This document shows positions 1-8,535 of a stretch of DNA of 64,000 nt, piece by piece. Within the stretch, counting starts at the first letter, position 1. Every line of letters starts with the position of its first letter. The stretch is from an uncultured Candidatus Melainabacteria bacterium. Its GTDB lineage: Bacteria; Cyanobacteriota; Vampirovibrionia; Gastranaerophilales; Gastranaerophilaceae. A model generated the notes under the pieces. The model saw only the letters and a program-made list of their open reading frames with translations. It had not been told where the DNA came from and did no database searches. The DNA lies in assembly GCA_934700385.1 (NCBI GenBank), contig CAKUXO010000001.1:1-64000 (forward strand). Reading direction: 5' to 3'. Position numbers and translations under genes: made by a program.

Positions 1-1160
1 CCACCAGTGCAAACATTTTTTCGTCCATAGGCTGTAGCTACTTGAGGCAATTTTATAGATAGAGGGATTGTGGGAACTAAATCTTCAGTTAAATTTGTAT
101 CCCCAGCATTATATCTTGTAACGCATAAATTTTTACCATTTTGACCATTAGCTTCAGCAGGCACAAACATTGCATTATAAATATCGCAATCTTTTTGAGT
201 TAAAGGTACACCCATTTCTCTTTCGCCATCATCTTCAATGGGTGTAATTGCAGTTTGATCAACAACACATCTTGAAGAATAGCCAGAGTTTTTATATGAA
301 CCAACAGGGCCTGTTAGAGCACCACCATAAACAGTGTAATAATATGTATTAATCGAGCTTCCGGCAATTACTGTATCAGACCAGATTTTACTAGGGTCGC
401 AGTCACCAGTGTATGAGCCTTTGCATTGTCCTACGGCATAGTTACAATATACAGAACCTGCTTTGCTTTGAAAATCGCAAAGTTGCAAGCCATCTTGCCC
501 TTTGTTTAATGAAACTTGATTGAAATTTTCACTCCATCCTTGAAGTTCAGCCAAGGTTGGAAGGCGCCACTTTCCGGCTGTTTCAGTATCTGGTGCATAG
601 GCTTCACAGATATCTTTAGCAGCTGCCCAAGTGCAAACTGTTCTTTTGCAGCCTGAATAGGTGCTATTGCCGTTACCTGTGGCATTACAAGAGCTTGCAG
701 TTTTATAGCTTCCATTACCAACCCAGCAGCATTTTGAGTTATAGTCTTCGCTAGCACCGCAAGTTCCGCCTGCATTAACTTTTGTGATATCGGATGGAAT
801 TTCCATTCCGCCCATATAGACGTCACCAATGTTATATTTTGTAGCACAAAGATTTAAGCCATTTAGTCCATTTTTTGAAGCAGGAATAAAAACAAGGTTT
901 GGCGCAATTTTATCGCAATCGGCTTGTGAGTCAATCCCTGTTTTCTTTGTTACCTTAACAACAGTTTTAGCTTTGACAAAAACTCCAGAGCTTTCTAACT
1001 TCTTGGTTACAATTGGCACAAAAACCGCCAATGCTATCGCCACAATTACCATACAGACAAGCATTTCGACGATTGAAAATCCCAAGACATTATGCTTAAA
1101 TTTAAGAAAAACCGCAGTGAAGCCACTGCGGCGTTCGATATGAAGTTTTCTATTTCTCAT
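1..1160 (-). CDS. Type IV pilin-like protein with repeated Lcl/DUF1566-type modules (3' end beyond window)
   Basis: The minus-strand frame is open from an ATG at 1160 to the left edge (386 codons) and its C-terminus lies outside the window. Residues 1-27 form a basic leader ending in Gly; GFSIVEMLVCMVIVAIALAV then gives the prepilin peptidase site (G27/F28), the conserved Glu at mature position 5 and a hydrophobic helix. The rest is Cys-rich. A stretch with WRLPTLAEL and later a WSDT...YYTVYGG...RCVVD block resembles the DUF1566/Lcl C-terminal fold seen in surface adhesins. The motif around NGLNGLNLCATKYNIGD recurs about 240 residues later as NGQNGKNLCVTRYNAGD, so the module is repeated. The 5' side has no clear Shine-Dalgarno; TATAAA lies 6 nt before the ATG and TTGACA at 1186-1191. 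Role inferred: a minor pilin or pseudopilin displaying a binding domain. Confidence 0.8.
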   Translation of the reverse strand, partial: MRNRKLHIERRSGFTAVFLKFKHNVLGFSIVEMLVCMVIVAIALAVFVPIVTKKLESSGVFVKAKTVVKVTKKTGIDSQADCDKIAPNLVFIPASKNGLNGLNLCATKYNIGDVYMGGMEIPSDITKVNAGGTCGASEDYNSKCCWVGNGSYKTASSCNATGNGNSTYSGCKRTVCTWAAAKDICEAYAPDTETAGKWRLPTLAELQGWSENFNQVSLNKGQDGLQLCDFQSKAGSVYCNYAVGQCKGSYTGDCDPSKIWSDTVIAGSSINTYYYTVYGGALTGPVGSYKNSGYSSRCVVDQTAITPIEDDGEREMGVPLTQKDCDIYNAMFVPAEANGQNGKNLCVTRYNAGDTNLTEDLVPTIPLSIKLPQVATAYGRKNVCTG

Positions 1161-1432
1161 GTTATTTTTATAAAGTTTGTGAGTTTGTCAATACCATTTA
1201 TTAACAACGACATAGTAACATTAATTTTCCCAAAAGTCAATAAATTATTTCAGTTTTGGGTTTTATTAAGTTTTGTAACAAATAAAGACGAGTTAAGCAA
1301 TTATTTATATCAGATATACTTTATATATATGTAAGACATAAATAACTCCTAAACCCTAATAAATATTTCAACACACACAACACACTAACTACACACTAAC
1401 CTTTCACACGAGAATCAAGCAAACAGATTTTC
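1161..1432. other. Intergenic stretch without a supported gene
   Basis: This gap holds the start region of the minus-strand pilin gene and an odd AC-rich tract at about 1369-1409, in which ACACACTAAC occurs twice in tandem (1380-1389 and 1391-1400). Short open frames exist but lack ribosome binding sites and recognisable protein character. Confidence 0.5.
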
Positions 1433-1460
1433 AAACCCTCTAAGTCATTAGAGGGTTTTT
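1433..1460. terminator. Stem-loop terminator
   Basis: An 11-bp perfect stem (AAACCCTCTAA / TTAGAGGGTTT) closes a GTCA loop just beyond the stop of the minus-strand gene ending at 1467. The U-run is better on the plus strand, although position suggests it serves the minus-strand gene; it may work both ways. Confidence 0.65.
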
Positions 1461-1466
1461 GTTATA

Positions 1467-2369
1467 TTATTTCTTTTTTAATGCCTTTTTGACTTTGCTC
1501 ATAGCCTTAATTGATAACACATTTGAAAGTGCAAAAACTATATAACTTCCCATTCCAAGGTCACAAGTCTTTTTCGTTGTTTTATAAAGTTTATCTGATA
1601 AATCGCCACTTTCATTTAATTTTTTTGCAATTTTAAGTCCGCTTTTACTTGCGTATGCTTCTTCTAAAATCGTTGGCATATAAGAAATTGCAACAATTTT
1701 ACCTGCATTATTTTCAATAAAATTTAATGTTTTTTGTTTTTTAGATTTTTTGTCTGTCGGATTATTTAAAATTATTGCCCCTGTAACAACAGGTGTAACC
1801 ACTTTATCTAACCCTCTTAACACCCTGCAAACCTCAAGGGGCGCACTTTCTCTGTTAGCTGCGTGACCCATTTCATGGAACAAAGAGGGTTGATGGCTTT
1901 TATTTGGCGCAAAAATTGCCTGTGTTTTAGCTAAATACATAGCGTTATACCCAAGTTTGACCGTTTCGGCGTAAATTCTTGCGTCCGCTTCAAGGTTAAT
2001 TCTGCTTTTTAAATTATCTTGATTATAATAAAACCTTGATTTTCCGGCTAAAATCTCTTTTTTAACGGCATTAAGCGCTTCTTCATCTTTTTCATTATAC
2101 TTAATCACTTTAAGATCTGGACTATATTTAATTTCATCAAATTTATAAATTCTAACCCCTTTATCATAAAGCCCTGAAGCCTTTAAACCTTTATCAGCTG
2201 CATTTGAAACTTCTTCAATTTCTTCTTGGCTTAAATTTTCTGAAAGATACTTTATCTCATCTGCTATAGCGCTTGAAGTCACTTTCCCTGCTTTTTGAAT
2301 TGCTTTTTTAGAAGCCAAAGCCGCCACTAGTCCTTTTACTTCTTTAAAATTTGAAATTGATGATAGCAT
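1467..2369 (-). CDS. Putative zinc metalloprotease (HEMGH motif)
   Basis: I do not recognise a named family. The 300-residue protein has HEMGH at about residues 165-169, the HExxH signature of zincin metallopeptidases, and an EEAYAS segment about 70 residues later that could supply the third zinc ligand, as in gluzincins. The N-terminal 90 residues are helical and charged; around 195-205 there is a short hydrophobic stretch and near 275-290 another, so membrane association is possible. No signal peptide is evident. The gene is divergent from an AAA ATPase with a 153-bp gap, so the pair may share control; linked function is only a guess. A stem-loop lies directly downstream. Confidence 0.6.
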   Translation of the reverse strand: MLSSISNFKEVKGLVAALASKKAIQKAGKVTSSAIADEIKYLSENLSQEEIEEVSNAADKGLKASGLYDKGVRIYKFDEIKYSPDLKVIKYNEKDEEALNAVKKEILAGKSRFYYNQDNLKSRINLEADARIYAETVKLGYNAMYLAKTQAIFAPNKSHQPSLFHEMGHAANRESAPLEVCRVLRGLDKVVTPVVTGAIILNNPTDKKSKKQKTLNFIENNAGKIVAISYMPTILEEAYASKSGLKIAKKLNESGDLSDKLYKTTKKTCDLGMGSYIVFALSNVLSIKAMSKVKKALKKK

Positions 2370-2522
2370 TTTAATCCTCGTTAAATTGTTATAAACTTTT
2401 AAAACTTAAAAATAAATTTTTTTGTCAAAAATCGAAGAAATATTAATTTTTATAAACATTTTTTAAAAACCTAGCAAAAAATTTTTTGTTCAAGTTTCTT
2501 AGAAAAAAAATGAGGATAAAAA

Positions 2523-3902
2523 ATGAAAATAACATGCACTAATTCAATCAACTTTGGTTATGATAAAAAATATCATAAAAAACTACAAGAACAATTAGAA
2601 TCTAAAAAATCGCCAATTGCTCAACAACTTCAAAAAATGGATGAATTTGCTCTTGGTGTTGAAGATGAAATTGTTAAAATTGAAAAAGAAGGTAAAACAG
2701 ATAAGCCAAAATATCTTCAATTAGCTGATTTATTAGTCGATGTTAGAGAAGTTTTTTCTCAAAGAATAACAGATGTCTATCCTGATTTAAACTATTGTAG
2801 AAATGAATTAAAAACCTATTGTAAAGAAGATAGAAATAAGAAAAATAACGATGAAATGAGGCTATGGCGTGAATATATGATAAACACTTTGGCTATCCCA
2901 ATTAAGCCTAAAAAAGAAGTTCCGCCTGTGGCTCAAAAAACAACCCAACAAACCCCTCAAATTAAAGAAGTTCAAAAAGCGGTTCCAAAAGTTCTTAAAT
3001 CTGCACTTCCGTCAGACCTATTAACTCTTTATGAGCCAAATGAATTCTCTCCAAAGGGTTTTCAAGATGTTGCAGCTATGGATGAATTAAAAACAAGACT
3101 TCAAGAAGAAGTAATTGAATATGTAAAAAATCCCGAACTAGAAAAACAAGATTATGAAGAATATGGCATAAGAGCACCTCGTGGATATCTTTTATATGGA
3201 CCTCCAGGGTGTGGTAAAACATTCATAACTTCTGCTGTTGCAGCAGAATCTGATATTCCTATGTATAAAATGGATTTATCTAAAGTTGGTTCAAAATATG
3301 TAAACCAAACTTCAAATAACATCCAACTTGCCTTTGATACCTTAAAACAAAAAGCAAAAGAAGCGCCAAACGGAAAAGTTCTTTTGTTTATGGATGAAGT
3401 TGATGCTTTAGCGATAGAAAGAAATAACGCAGATAGTTCTGGTGAAAATGAAAAAACAACCGCAACGCTACTAAAAAACATAGAACAAGCTAGAGATAAC
3501 GGCATAATTGTTTTTGCCGCTACAAATAGGTTTGATAGCCTTGATGAAGCCTTTAAAGCTCGTTTTGATGGACAATTCTATATTGGTTTACCAAATGAAG
3601 AAACAATTAAATCTTTAGTAGAAAAAGAATTATCTAAAAAACAAAAAGGTCAAACTTTAGCTTCAAATGATGAAGAAATTTCTGAACTTTCAAAAATGTT
3701 TATGGGTCACTCTAATCGCTCAATTGTCTTTATTTTAGATGAAGCAGGAAAAATAGCTAAAAAAGATAACCGAAGCGACATCAACTTTAACCATGTTAAA
3801 GAAGCAATTGAAAAATCTGATTTACAAAAACCTGATGAAAGTAAATACATTTCTGAAAATAAAAAAGCTAAATCTACAATTGGTTTTGCAGTGTTGGCTT
3901 AA
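2523..3902 (+). CDS. AAA family ATPase (FtsH/Cdc48-like single module)
   Basis: The 459-residue protein carries one AAA module: Walker A GPPGCGKT near residue 226, Walker B LLFMDEVDAL near 287-296, and a second region of homology, ATNRFDSLDEAFKARFD, near 333 with an arginine-finger candidate. The first ~160 residues are charged, helical and Pro/Gln-rich near 135-150, and look like an adaptor. The protein starts MKITCTNSINFGYDKKY; the NFG element resembles NFKG in the protein encoded at 40986. There is no protease domain and no membrane segment, so it is probably a soluble unfoldase or remodelling ATPase with unknown substrate. ATG 2523 follows GAGGATAAAAA. The divergent neighbour is a putative metalloprotease. 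Confidence 0.8.
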   Translation: MKITCTNSINFGYDKKYHKKLQEQLESKKSPIAQQLQKMDEFALGVEDEIVKIEKEGKTDKPKYLQLADLLVDVREVFSQRITDVYPDLNYCRNELKTYCKEDRNKKNNDEMRLWREYMINTLAIPIKPKKEVPPVAQKTTQQTPQIKEVQKAVPKVLKSALPSDLLTLYEPNEFSPKGFQDVAAMDELKTRLQEEVIEYVKNPELEKQDYEEYGIRAPRGYLLYGPPGCGKTFITSAVAAESDIPMYKMDLSKVGSKYVNQTSNNIQLAFDTLKQKAKEAPNGKVLLFMDEVDALAIERNNADSSGENEKTTATLLKNIEQARDNGIIVFAATNRFDSLDEAFKARFDGQFYIGLPNEETIKSLVEKELSKKQKGQTLASNDEEISELSKMFMGHSNRSIVFILDEAGKIAKKDNRSDINFNHVKEAIEKSDLQKPDESKYISENKKAKSTIGFAVLA

Positions 3903-3918
3903 AAATTTTGAAATTTAA

Positions 3919-3994
3919 TGTATGTAAGAACATACAAGGATTTACCTTGTTTCTATCAGCGAAGCTTGGGAAGATCCTGAAACAAGTTCAGGAT
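3919..3994 (+). repeat. Nested inverted repeats in intergenic region
   Basis: A 7-bp hairpin (TGTATGT-AAGA-ACATACA, 3919-3936) is followed by an 8-bp dyad ATCCTGAA-ACAAG-TTCAGGAT (3974-3994). CTTGTTTC at 3946-3953 is an exact complement of GAAACAAG at 3979-3986, so it would compete with that dyad. The T-run expected of a terminator is missing. The core resembles dispersed intergenic palindromes. The rest of the 281-bp gap holds nothing else except promoter-like sequence before 4184. Confidence 0.6.
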
Positions 3995-4183
3995 GACGAG
4001 TCCTATAACGGTGTATAGGCTGTGTCCACAAGCAGTTTCAAAATTTAACTCCTACGAAAATGAACAAAAACTTTAGTTTTTTATAGACAAATTTTTAATT
4101 ATTTTTTAATGAAATATAAAACCATTCTCAACTTTGCCTTTTTCTTTGTTTATAATAAAATTAAGAAAAAAAGAGGGTATTAA

Positions 4184-4912
4184 ATGACATCAACAATTGC
4201 CTTGTTGGGAAAATCGGGAAATGGCAAAACAACGCTTGCAAGAGCGTTTTTAAAGTTAATTCGAAACTATTTTAAAGATAGCACAATTCTTCTAATCGAT
4301 AACGATTTAACAATGGAGTTATCTGATAGTTTCGGTATTAAAACAAAAAACACAATTTATGGCATAAAATCGGGTAAACATGAATATAAAACAGGAATTC
4401 CTGATGGTATGTCAAAACAAGAATACATTGAATGGGCTCTAGAAGATATTTTAATTTCAATTGATGAAAACACAGATATTATTGCTTCTTGGCTAACCAC
4501 TCCAAAGGCTTGCAAATGCCCTGATACAAAATTAATTCGTGATTCAATTAATAAATTAATAGATAGATATGATTTTGTAATAATCGATTGTGAATACGAT
4601 TTAAAATATTTAAACTCTTTAACAGATTACCCTATAGATGAAGCGATAATTGTTTCTGATGATAATAAAAATAATATCGTATTATCTGCAAAAATTGCCG
4701 ATTCATCAAGTAAATATGTTCCTAATGGGCAGCTTGGAATTGTTTTAAACAAATTGAAAAAAGAAAATCAAAATGAAGCCTTAAATTTAATAAATAATCT
4801 TGAGCTTAATTTAATCGGTACAATTGAAAATTATGATGAATTAGATTATGATAAAATTTCTCAAGACATAGAAATTTTCTATCCGAGGTTGAATTTAACA
4901 CAAAATAAATAA
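4184..4912 (+). CDS. CooC-like P-loop ATPase (nickel/CODH maturation type)
   Basis: The 242-residue protein begins with a deviant Walker A of the MinD/ParA/CooC class, GKSGNGKTT, including the signature lysine. A CKCP motif at residues 110-113 followed by DTKLIRDSI and RYDFVIIDCEYDLKYL matches the CooC arrangement, where a CxC pair binds metal at the dimer interface. CooC proteins load nickel into carbon monoxide dehydrogenase. No CODH or acetyl-CoA synthase subunit lies in this window. The gene sits 12 bp before folD and heads a one-carbon gene string. TATAAT at 4151-4156 is a plausible -10. A related member of the class acting on another metalloprotein cannot be excluded. Confidence 0.75.
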   Translation: MTSTIALLGKSGNGKTTLARAFLKLIRNYFKDSTILLIDNDLTMELSDSFGIKTKNTIYGIKSGKHEYKTGIPDGMSKQEYIEWALEDILISIDENTDIIASWLTTPKACKCPDTKLIRDSINKLIDRYDFVIIDCEYDLKYLNSLTDYPIDEAIIVSDDNKNNIVLSAKIADSSSKYVPNGQLGIVLNKLKKENQNEALNLINNLELNLIGTIENYDELDYDKISQDIEIFYPRLNLTQNK

Positions 4913-4924
4913 AAGGTAATTTGG

Positions 4925-5779
4925 ATGGCAGAGATTATAGACGGCAAAAAAATATCAAAAGAGATTTTAGAAAAGCTTAAAGTTCAAACGCAAGAAATAT
5001 ATAGAAAAACGCAAAAACGCCCTGGGTTGGCGGTAATTTTGGCTAATGATAATCCATCAAGCAAAATTTACGTAAAATCTAAAGAAAAATGTTCACTTTA
5101 TCTTAACTATAAATCTTATGTCTATAAGTTCGATAGATCAATTACAAATGGAAAACTAATCTCCCTAATCCATGAACTCAATCAAAATCCTGAAGTAAAT
5201 GGAATTTTGGTTCAATTGCCTTTGTATTCTCATCTTAATGAACAAGAAATTTTAGAAGTAATTGACCCTAAAAAAGATGTTGATGGCTTTCATCCTGTAA
5301 ACATAGGAAGATTAAACTGCGGACTTGAACCTTATTCAATTTGTTGTACCCCAAAAGGAATAATCAAACTTTTAAAGGCATATTCAATTAATCTAAAAGG
5401 GGCAAATGTTTTAGTTGTAGGTAGGTCAAACATCGTTGGTAAACCTCTTTCAACTCTTTTAACTCTTGAAGATGCTACTGTTACTTTGGCTCATTCTAAA
5501 ACAAAAAATTTAAAATCAATAGCAAAAACAATGGATATCGTTATTAGCGCCACAGGTCAACAAAAAATAATAACTGCTGATATGGTTAAAAAAGATGCAG
5601 TTGTTGTTGATGTTGGTATAATAAAACAAGATGACGGCCACCTTGTTGGTGATGTTGATTTTGAAAAAGTGAAAAACGTTGCAAGTTATATAACTCCTGT
5701 TCCTGGGGGAGTTGGACCAATGACAATTGCTTGTTTAATGGAAAACACTTTTGAATTATTTTTAAAGCAAAACTTTTAA
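4925..5779 (+). CDS. folD: Methylene-THF dehydrogenase / methenyl-THF cyclohydrolase
   Basis: FolD interconverts 5,10-methylene-, methenyl- and 10-formyl-tetrahydrofolate in the cytoplasm. The 284-residue length is normal. Visible marks are the catalytic YVKSK near residues 52-56, KDVDGFHPVNIGRL, the Rossmann motif VVGRSNIVGKP and the C-terminal PVPGGVGPMT. The gene lies between a CooC-like ATPase and alr, ahead of the gcv genes, which supply or use methylene-THF. This context supports a one-carbon operon. ATG 4925 fits the family N-terminus (M-x-x-I-I-D-G-K). Confidence 0.95.
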   Translation: MAEIIDGKKISKEILEKLKVQTQEIYRKTQKRPGLAVILANDNPSSKIYVKSKEKCSLYLNYKSYVYKFDRSITNGKLISLIHELNQNPEVNGILVQLPLYSHLNEQEILEVIDPKKDVDGFHPVNIGRLNCGLEPYSICCTPKGIIKLLKAYSINLKGANVLVVGRSNIVGKPLSTLLTLEDATVTLAHSKTKNLKSIAKTMDIVISATGQQKIITADMVKKDAVVVDVGIIKQDDGHLVGDVDFEKVKNVASYITPVPGGVGPMTIACLMENTFELFLKQNF

Positions 5780-5800
5780 CAAGTTTGAAAAGGAATTAAA

Positions 5801-6958
5801 ATGCAAAATTTCAGAGGAACGTTTGTTAATAAAAATAGAGACGCTTGGGTTGAAATTAACTTAGCAAACCTAGAACACAATGTTAAAAACATAAACAAAT
5901 TCTTAAAAGATAATTGCCCTAATAAAGATATTCCACCTGAACTTTTTGCAGTAATAAAAGCAGATGGTTATGGACATGGCTCCTTAATGTGTTCACCTGT
6001 CTTAGTTGCTTGTGGCGTTAGTTATTTTGGAGTTGCAAGTATTGATGAAGGGATTGAGCTAAGAGAAAATAAAATAGATGAACCTATTTTGGTTTTGGGC
6101 GCAAGTCCTCTTTGGGCTTTTGAAAACGCTATTAATTATGATATCAGTTTATCTATTTTTAATGATGAACATCTTTTAATGGCTTCACAACTATATGAAA
6201 GACTAAATAAGAAGTTAAAAGCGCATATTAAAATTGATACTGGCATGAATAGAATAGGAATTAATCCAGATAATGCCTATGAATTTGTAAAAAAAGTTTT
6301 AAATTCTAAAGCAATTCAATTAGAGGGGATTTTTACTCATTTTGCCGATGTTGAAAACAAAGAAATTTTTGATAGACAATTGAAAAATTTTCAAAACGTT
6401 ATTGAACCTTTTAAGAATGAATTTAAAAAAAGAGGGGTTAAAATCCATTGTCTAAATTCCCCTGGGATTTTTTCATACACAAAATATTGCTATGATATGG
6501 TTAGAATGGGGATTATCACTTGGGGTTTAACTCCTTATACTAATCAAAAAATGCCAATAGAATTAAAACCCGTTATGGGTTTAAAAGCAAGAATAACTAA
6601 TCTTCACACCTTAAAAAAAGGAGATGGAATTAGCTATGGACATACTTTTATAGCGCCAAATGATATGAAAATTGCAACAATACCAATAGGCTATGCTGAT
6701 GGTGTAGATAGAAGATTATCAGGTAAAATAAAGGCAAGTTTAAATAATAAATCAATTTCTCAAATAGGCAGAATAACAATGGATCAAATGATGTTTGATG
6801 TTAGTGGAATTGATTGCAAAGAGGGCGATATAATCATATTATTAGGTGAAGAAAATAAAATTGATACAATAGACACTTGGGCAAAAAAACTTGATACAAT
6901 TAATTATGAGCTCACTTGCAGATTAAAAATGCGCTTATCAAGAATATATGTAAGATAA
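5801..6958 (+). CDS. alr: Alanine racemase
   Basis: This PLP enzyme makes D-alanine for peptidoglycan. The PLP lysine lies in AVIKADGYGHG; the second catalytic residue, Tyr, is in the ISYGHTF motif, and IPIGYADGVDRR and GRITMDQMM follow as in the family. At 385 residues it is of usual size. The N-terminal ~12 residues before RDAWVEINLANLEHNV are extra to the common core. AAAAGGAATTAAAATG gives a good ribosome site. It sits inside the folD-gcv string, so it is probably cotranscribed although its product serves the wall. Confidence 0.95.
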   Translation: MQNFRGTFVNKNRDAWVEINLANLEHNVKNINKFLKDNCPNKDIPPELFAVIKADGYGHGSLMCSPVLVACGVSYFGVASIDEGIELRENKIDEPILVLGASPLWAFENAINYDISLSIFNDEHLLMASQLYERLNKKLKAHIKIDTGMNRIGINPDNAYEFVKKVLNSKAIQLEGIFTHFADVENKEIFDRQLKNFQNVIEPFKNEFKKRGVKIHCLNSPGIFSYTKYCYDMVRMGIITWGLTPYTNQKMPIELKPVMGLKARITNLHTLKKGDGISYGHTFIAPNDMKIATIPIGYADGVDRRLSGKIKASLNNKSISQIGRITMDQMMFDVSGIDCKEGDIIILLGEENKIDTIDTWAKKLDTINYELTCRLKMRLSRIYVR

Positions 6959-6974
6959 AATGGAAGAAATGAAA

Positions 6975-8135
6975 ATGGAAAATAAAAAAACAGCACTTTA
7001 TGATGAACACATTAAATTGAACGCTAAAATGGTTCCTTTTGGCGGTTGGGAAATGCCTGTTCAATATGAAGGAATTATTAAAGAACACAATAACACAAGA
7101 AAAAACGCAGGCTTATTTGATGTATCTCACATGGGTGAAGTTTATATCAAAGGAAAAGATAGCCTAAAATTTCTTCAATCAATTGTTCCTCAAAATCTTG
7201 AAAATTTAAAAGATGGTCAAGCAACATATTGTCATTTACCTAATAAAGACGGTGGTTTAATTGATGATATTATAGTTTATTGTTCTAAAAATATTATTCA
7301 AGATATTGATTATTTAATTGTTATAAATGCCTCAAGAATTGATAATGACGTACCTTTTATGATTGAAGAAGCGAAAAATTTTGATGTTGAAGTAATTAAT
7401 AAAAGTGATGATTTTTCAATGGTTGCTCTGCAAGGACCAAAAGCCGCTTTAATTATAGATAAAATGGGTGTAAAAATAGAAAATCAACCTGAATTTTTCC
7501 ATTTTATTAATACAAAATTAAATTCAACTCCTGTCCTTTTAACAAGAACAGGCTACACCGGTGAAGATGGTTTTGAAATAATTTGTGAAAATAAAGATAT
7601 TTCTAAAATTTGGAATGATATTTTATCTTATAAAGAAGAATTTGAAGTTTGCCCCGTTGGTTTAGGTGCAAGAGATACCCTAAGATTAGAAGCAGGTTTA
7701 CCCCTATACGGGCATGAATTAAATGAAAATACAACTCCAATTGAATCTTCTTTGGGATTTTTTATTCCAAAAGATAAAAAAGAAGATTATAACGGCAAAA
7801 GCCTTATTATGGCGCAAAAATTAAAAGAAAAACCTCTAAGAAGAAAACTTTTTGCGTTTATTATGAAAGATAGGCAAATTGCAAGAGAACACTACGATGT
7901 TTATATTGATGATAAAAAAGTAGGATATGTAACATCTGGCGCACCAAGCCCCACTTTAGGCAAAAACATTGGTTTTTGTATGATTGAGTTTGAAAATTTA
8001 GATAAAGATTTAGTATCAAAACTTAACAATCCACAAGAAAGTATTGGCACAGAAATCAAAATCATGGTAAGAAATAAGTTATATAGTGCTGAAATTGTAA
8101 AAAAACCTTTTGTAAAAAAGAATTATAAAAAATAG
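6975..8135 (+). CDS. gcvT: Glycine cleavage system T protein (aminomethyltransferase)
   Basis: GcvT moves the aminomethyl group from lipoyl-GcvH to tetrahydrofolate, releasing ammonia and methylene-THF. The protein shows KMVPFGGWEMPVQYEGI, GLFDVSHMGEV, RTGYTGEDGFEI and GLGARDTLRLEAGLPLYGHEL, all hallmark blocks. Three ATGs (6960, 6969, 6975) are in frame; I chose 6975 because TGGAAG ends 8 nt upstream and MENKKTALYDEH fits the family start. It follows alr by only a few bases and precedes gcvH by 11 bp. Confidence 0.95.
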   Translation: MENKKTALYDEHIKLNAKMVPFGGWEMPVQYEGIIKEHNNTRKNAGLFDVSHMGEVYIKGKDSLKFLQSIVPQNLENLKDGQATYCHLPNKDGGLIDDIIVYCSKNIIQDIDYLIVINASRIDNDVPFMIEEAKNFDVEVINKSDDFSMVALQGPKAALIIDKMGVKIENQPEFFHFINTKLNSTPVLLTRTGYTGEDGFEIICENKDISKIWNDILSYKEEFEVCPVGLGARDTLRLEAGLPLYGHELNENTTPIESSLGFFIPKDKKEDYNGKSLIMAQKLKEKPLRRKLFAFIMKDRQIAREHYDVYIDDKKVGYVTSGAPSPTLGKNIGFCMIEFENLDKDLVSKLNNPQESIGTEIKIMVRNKLYSAEIVKKPFVKKNYKK

Positions 8136-8146
8136 GAGATGAAAAA

Positions 8147-8524
8147 GTGAATATACCTGACGGAATTTTATGTTCTAAAACTCATGAATGGGTACAAGAA
8201 AACGAAGATTTAGCAGTTATCGGCTTAACAGATTATGCAATTGAACAACTTGGCGATGTTGTATTTATAGAACTTCCTGAAGTTGGCTCAAGTTATGCAA
8301 AAGATGAAGTTTTTGCTACAATTGAATCTGTAAAAGCAGCAAGTGAAATTTATATGCCTGTTGGTGGTGAAATTGTTGAAATTAATGAAGAATTAATCAA
8401 TTCTCCTGAATTAATTAATGAAGATGCCTTCAACGCTTGGCTTGTAAAAATTAAACCACAAGATTTTCAAAATGATTCAATCGGTTTAATGGAATATAAT
8501 GATTATAAAGACGAAGTTCAATAA
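8147..8524 (+). CDS. gcvH: Glycine cleavage system H protein
   Basis: GcvH is the lipoyl-carrying shuttle between the P, T and L proteins. The lipoylation motif ESVKAASE is present and the length of 125 residues is normal. Translation begins at GTG 8147, set by AGGAG at 8134-8138; the earlier ATG at 8139 is closed at once by a stop. The gene lies 11 bp after gcvT and 11 bp before gcvPA. Confidence 0.95.
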   Translation: MNIPDGILCSKTHEWVQENEDLAVIGLTDYAIEQLGDVVFIELPEVGSSYAKDEVFATIESVKAASEIYMPVGGEIVEINEELINSPELINEDAFNAWLVKIKPQDFQNDSIGLMEYNDYKDEVQ

Positions 8525-8535
8525 GAAGGTAATAA

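Noticed and set aside
506..847. 113-codon minus-strand frame inside the left edge
   Set aside because: It overlaps, in another frame, the longer pilin/Lcl gene, which has clear prepilin and WRLPT motifs.
829..1143. Plus-strand frame opposite the pilin gene
   Set aside because: Only the complement of the prepilin coding region; hydrophobic residues mirror the pilin helix.
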